Assembly (NCBI GenBank): GCA_947441325.1
Contig: CANETR010000159.1
Location: forward strand, 1-5,797
Origin: Saprospiraceae bacterium
GTDB taxonomy: Bacteria; Bacteroidota; Bacteroidia; Chitinophagales; Saprospiraceae
Direction: 5' to 3'
Length of the DNA: 5,797 bases
Shown: positions 5,189-5,797 of the stretch, piece after piece
How positions within the stretch are numbered: position 1 is the first letter of the stretch
Layout: the number at the start of each line of letters is the position of its first letter
Translations under genes and position numbers: made by a program
Notes under the pieces: generated by a model
What the model saw: the letters and a program-made list of their open reading frames with translations, nothing else
What the model was told of the DNA's origin: nothing
Database searches by the model: none

Positions 5189-5797
5189 ATGAGTATTATA
5201 GAATTGAAAGTGCCCGTAATCGGCGAATCGGTTACAGAAGTTACGCTCTCGAGCTGGCTGAAAGAAAATGGCTCCTATGTTGAACAGGATGAGTCGATTT
5301 GTGAATTTGAATCAGATAAAGCAACTATTGAAGCGCCGGCCGAGAAAGCTGGAACGCTGATTTGGGTTGCCAATGAAGGTGATGATATTCCAATTGGTGG
5401 CATTTATGCCAAAATAGATACCTCGGGGGCAAAGGGCGAAGCTCCTGCAAAAGTGGAAAACGCTGCTGTTAAAACTGAAACAACTGTTGTTGAGTCTAAA
5501 GAGCCTGCCGATGAATTCGGGTATGCATACGGTCACCCCTCCCCTGCTGCCAAAAAGCTAATGGATGAGAATGGTATCAATCCTGCTGACGTAAAAGGCA
5601 GTGGTAAAGACGGTAGAGTTACCAAAGAGGATGTTCTAAAAGCTATCGAAGCCAAAAAGACACAAAAAACTGCACCTGTAAAAGAGGAAAAACCTGTAAG
5701 TACAGCTGAAGTTAAGGCTCCCACAACTAGCGGTTCAAAATCTTTTAGCCGTAACAAGCGCGAGGAAAAAATGTCGCGTATGCGCCGTACAATAGCA
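5189..5797 (+). CDS. sucB: 2-oxoglutarate dehydrogenase E2, dihydrolipoamide succinyltransferase (5' part)
   Basis: The first 203 codons are visible and the frame is open at the window end. The protein is the core E2 subunit of the cytoplasmic 2-oxoglutarate dehydrogenase complex: its lipoyl arm passes succinyl groups to CoA in the TCA cycle. Residues 3-77 are the lipoyl domain, with the GESV motif (12-15) and the lipoylated lysine K44 in FESDKATIEAP. A linker rich in Ala, Glu and Lys follows. Residues 116-153 are the peripheral subunit-binding domain (HPSPAAKKLM through GKDGRVTKEDVL), which binds E1/E3. A second linker leads to REEKMSRMRRTIA (191-203), the start of the catalytic domain; the catalytic His/Asp region lies outside the window. 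GESV and the DKA context favour SucB/OdhB over pyruvate dehydrogenase E2 (AceF). The gene has its own probable promoter, and no sucA lies immediately upstream. Confidence 0.93.
   Translation, partial: MSIIELKVPVIGESVTEVTLSSWLKENGSYVEQDESICEFESDKATIEAPAEKAGTLIWVANEGDDIPIGGIYAKIDTSGAKGEAPAKVENAAVKTETTVVESKEPADEFGYAYGHPSPAAKKLMDENGINPADVKGSGKDGRVTKEDVLKAIEAKKTQKTAPVKEEKPVSTAEVKAPTTSGSKSFSRNKREEKMSRMRRTIA

Noticed and set aside
5312..5757. Two minus-strand open frames of 74 codons opposite sucB
   Set aside because: They lie within the clear lipoyl and subunit-binding domain coding sequence on the plus strand and have no features of their own.

Overview
The window looks like a piece of an AT-rich genome from the phylum Bacteroidota. 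The signs are A/T-rich leaders without Shine-Dalgarno sequences, a -7 promoter box of the TAnnTTTG type, an Lnt-like protein whose recognisable parts resemble Bacteroidota versions, and a SucB of ordinary Bacteroidota appearance. All assignments are by eye; no search was run.

Positions 1-2923 hold a tightly packed plus-strand group. It starts with the C-terminal end of an unrecognised protein (1-339). Three genes follow that almost touch: a class I SAM methyltransferase (365-997), a shortened protein related to apolipoprotein N-acyltransferase whose nitrilase half has lost the catalytic cysteine (1003-2217), and a PAP2-type membrane phosphatase with its active-site motifs intact (2222-2923). 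Gaps of 5 and 4 bases and a strong hairpin terminator at 3028-3060 suggest one transcript. Two of the three products are membrane proteins of lipid-handling families, so the set is a candidate envelope lipid or lipoprotein modification unit. Its substrate and true function are unknown.

Positions 3127-4338 encode an exported protein with degenerate YD-type (RHS-like) repeats and no other recognisable domain.

Positions 4339-5188 are 850 bases without a gene, and most of this is an ordered repeat. Units of 22 and 15 bases are built from GAA, one or two heptads of the type GTTGNTN, and a GTTAG-like end. They run in register from 4403 to 4913. Two longer modules made of a different heptad (TCTNNNN) interrupt or close the array, at 4749-4795 and 4914-4982. 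The first part of the array has no C on the plus strand for 232 bases.

From 5189 to the end of the window runs the first half of sucB (odhB), the E2 subunit of 2-oxoglutarate dehydrogenase, behind a plausible Bacteroidota promoter at 5084-5114. It is a housekeeping TCA-cycle gene with no visible functional link to the genes upstream.
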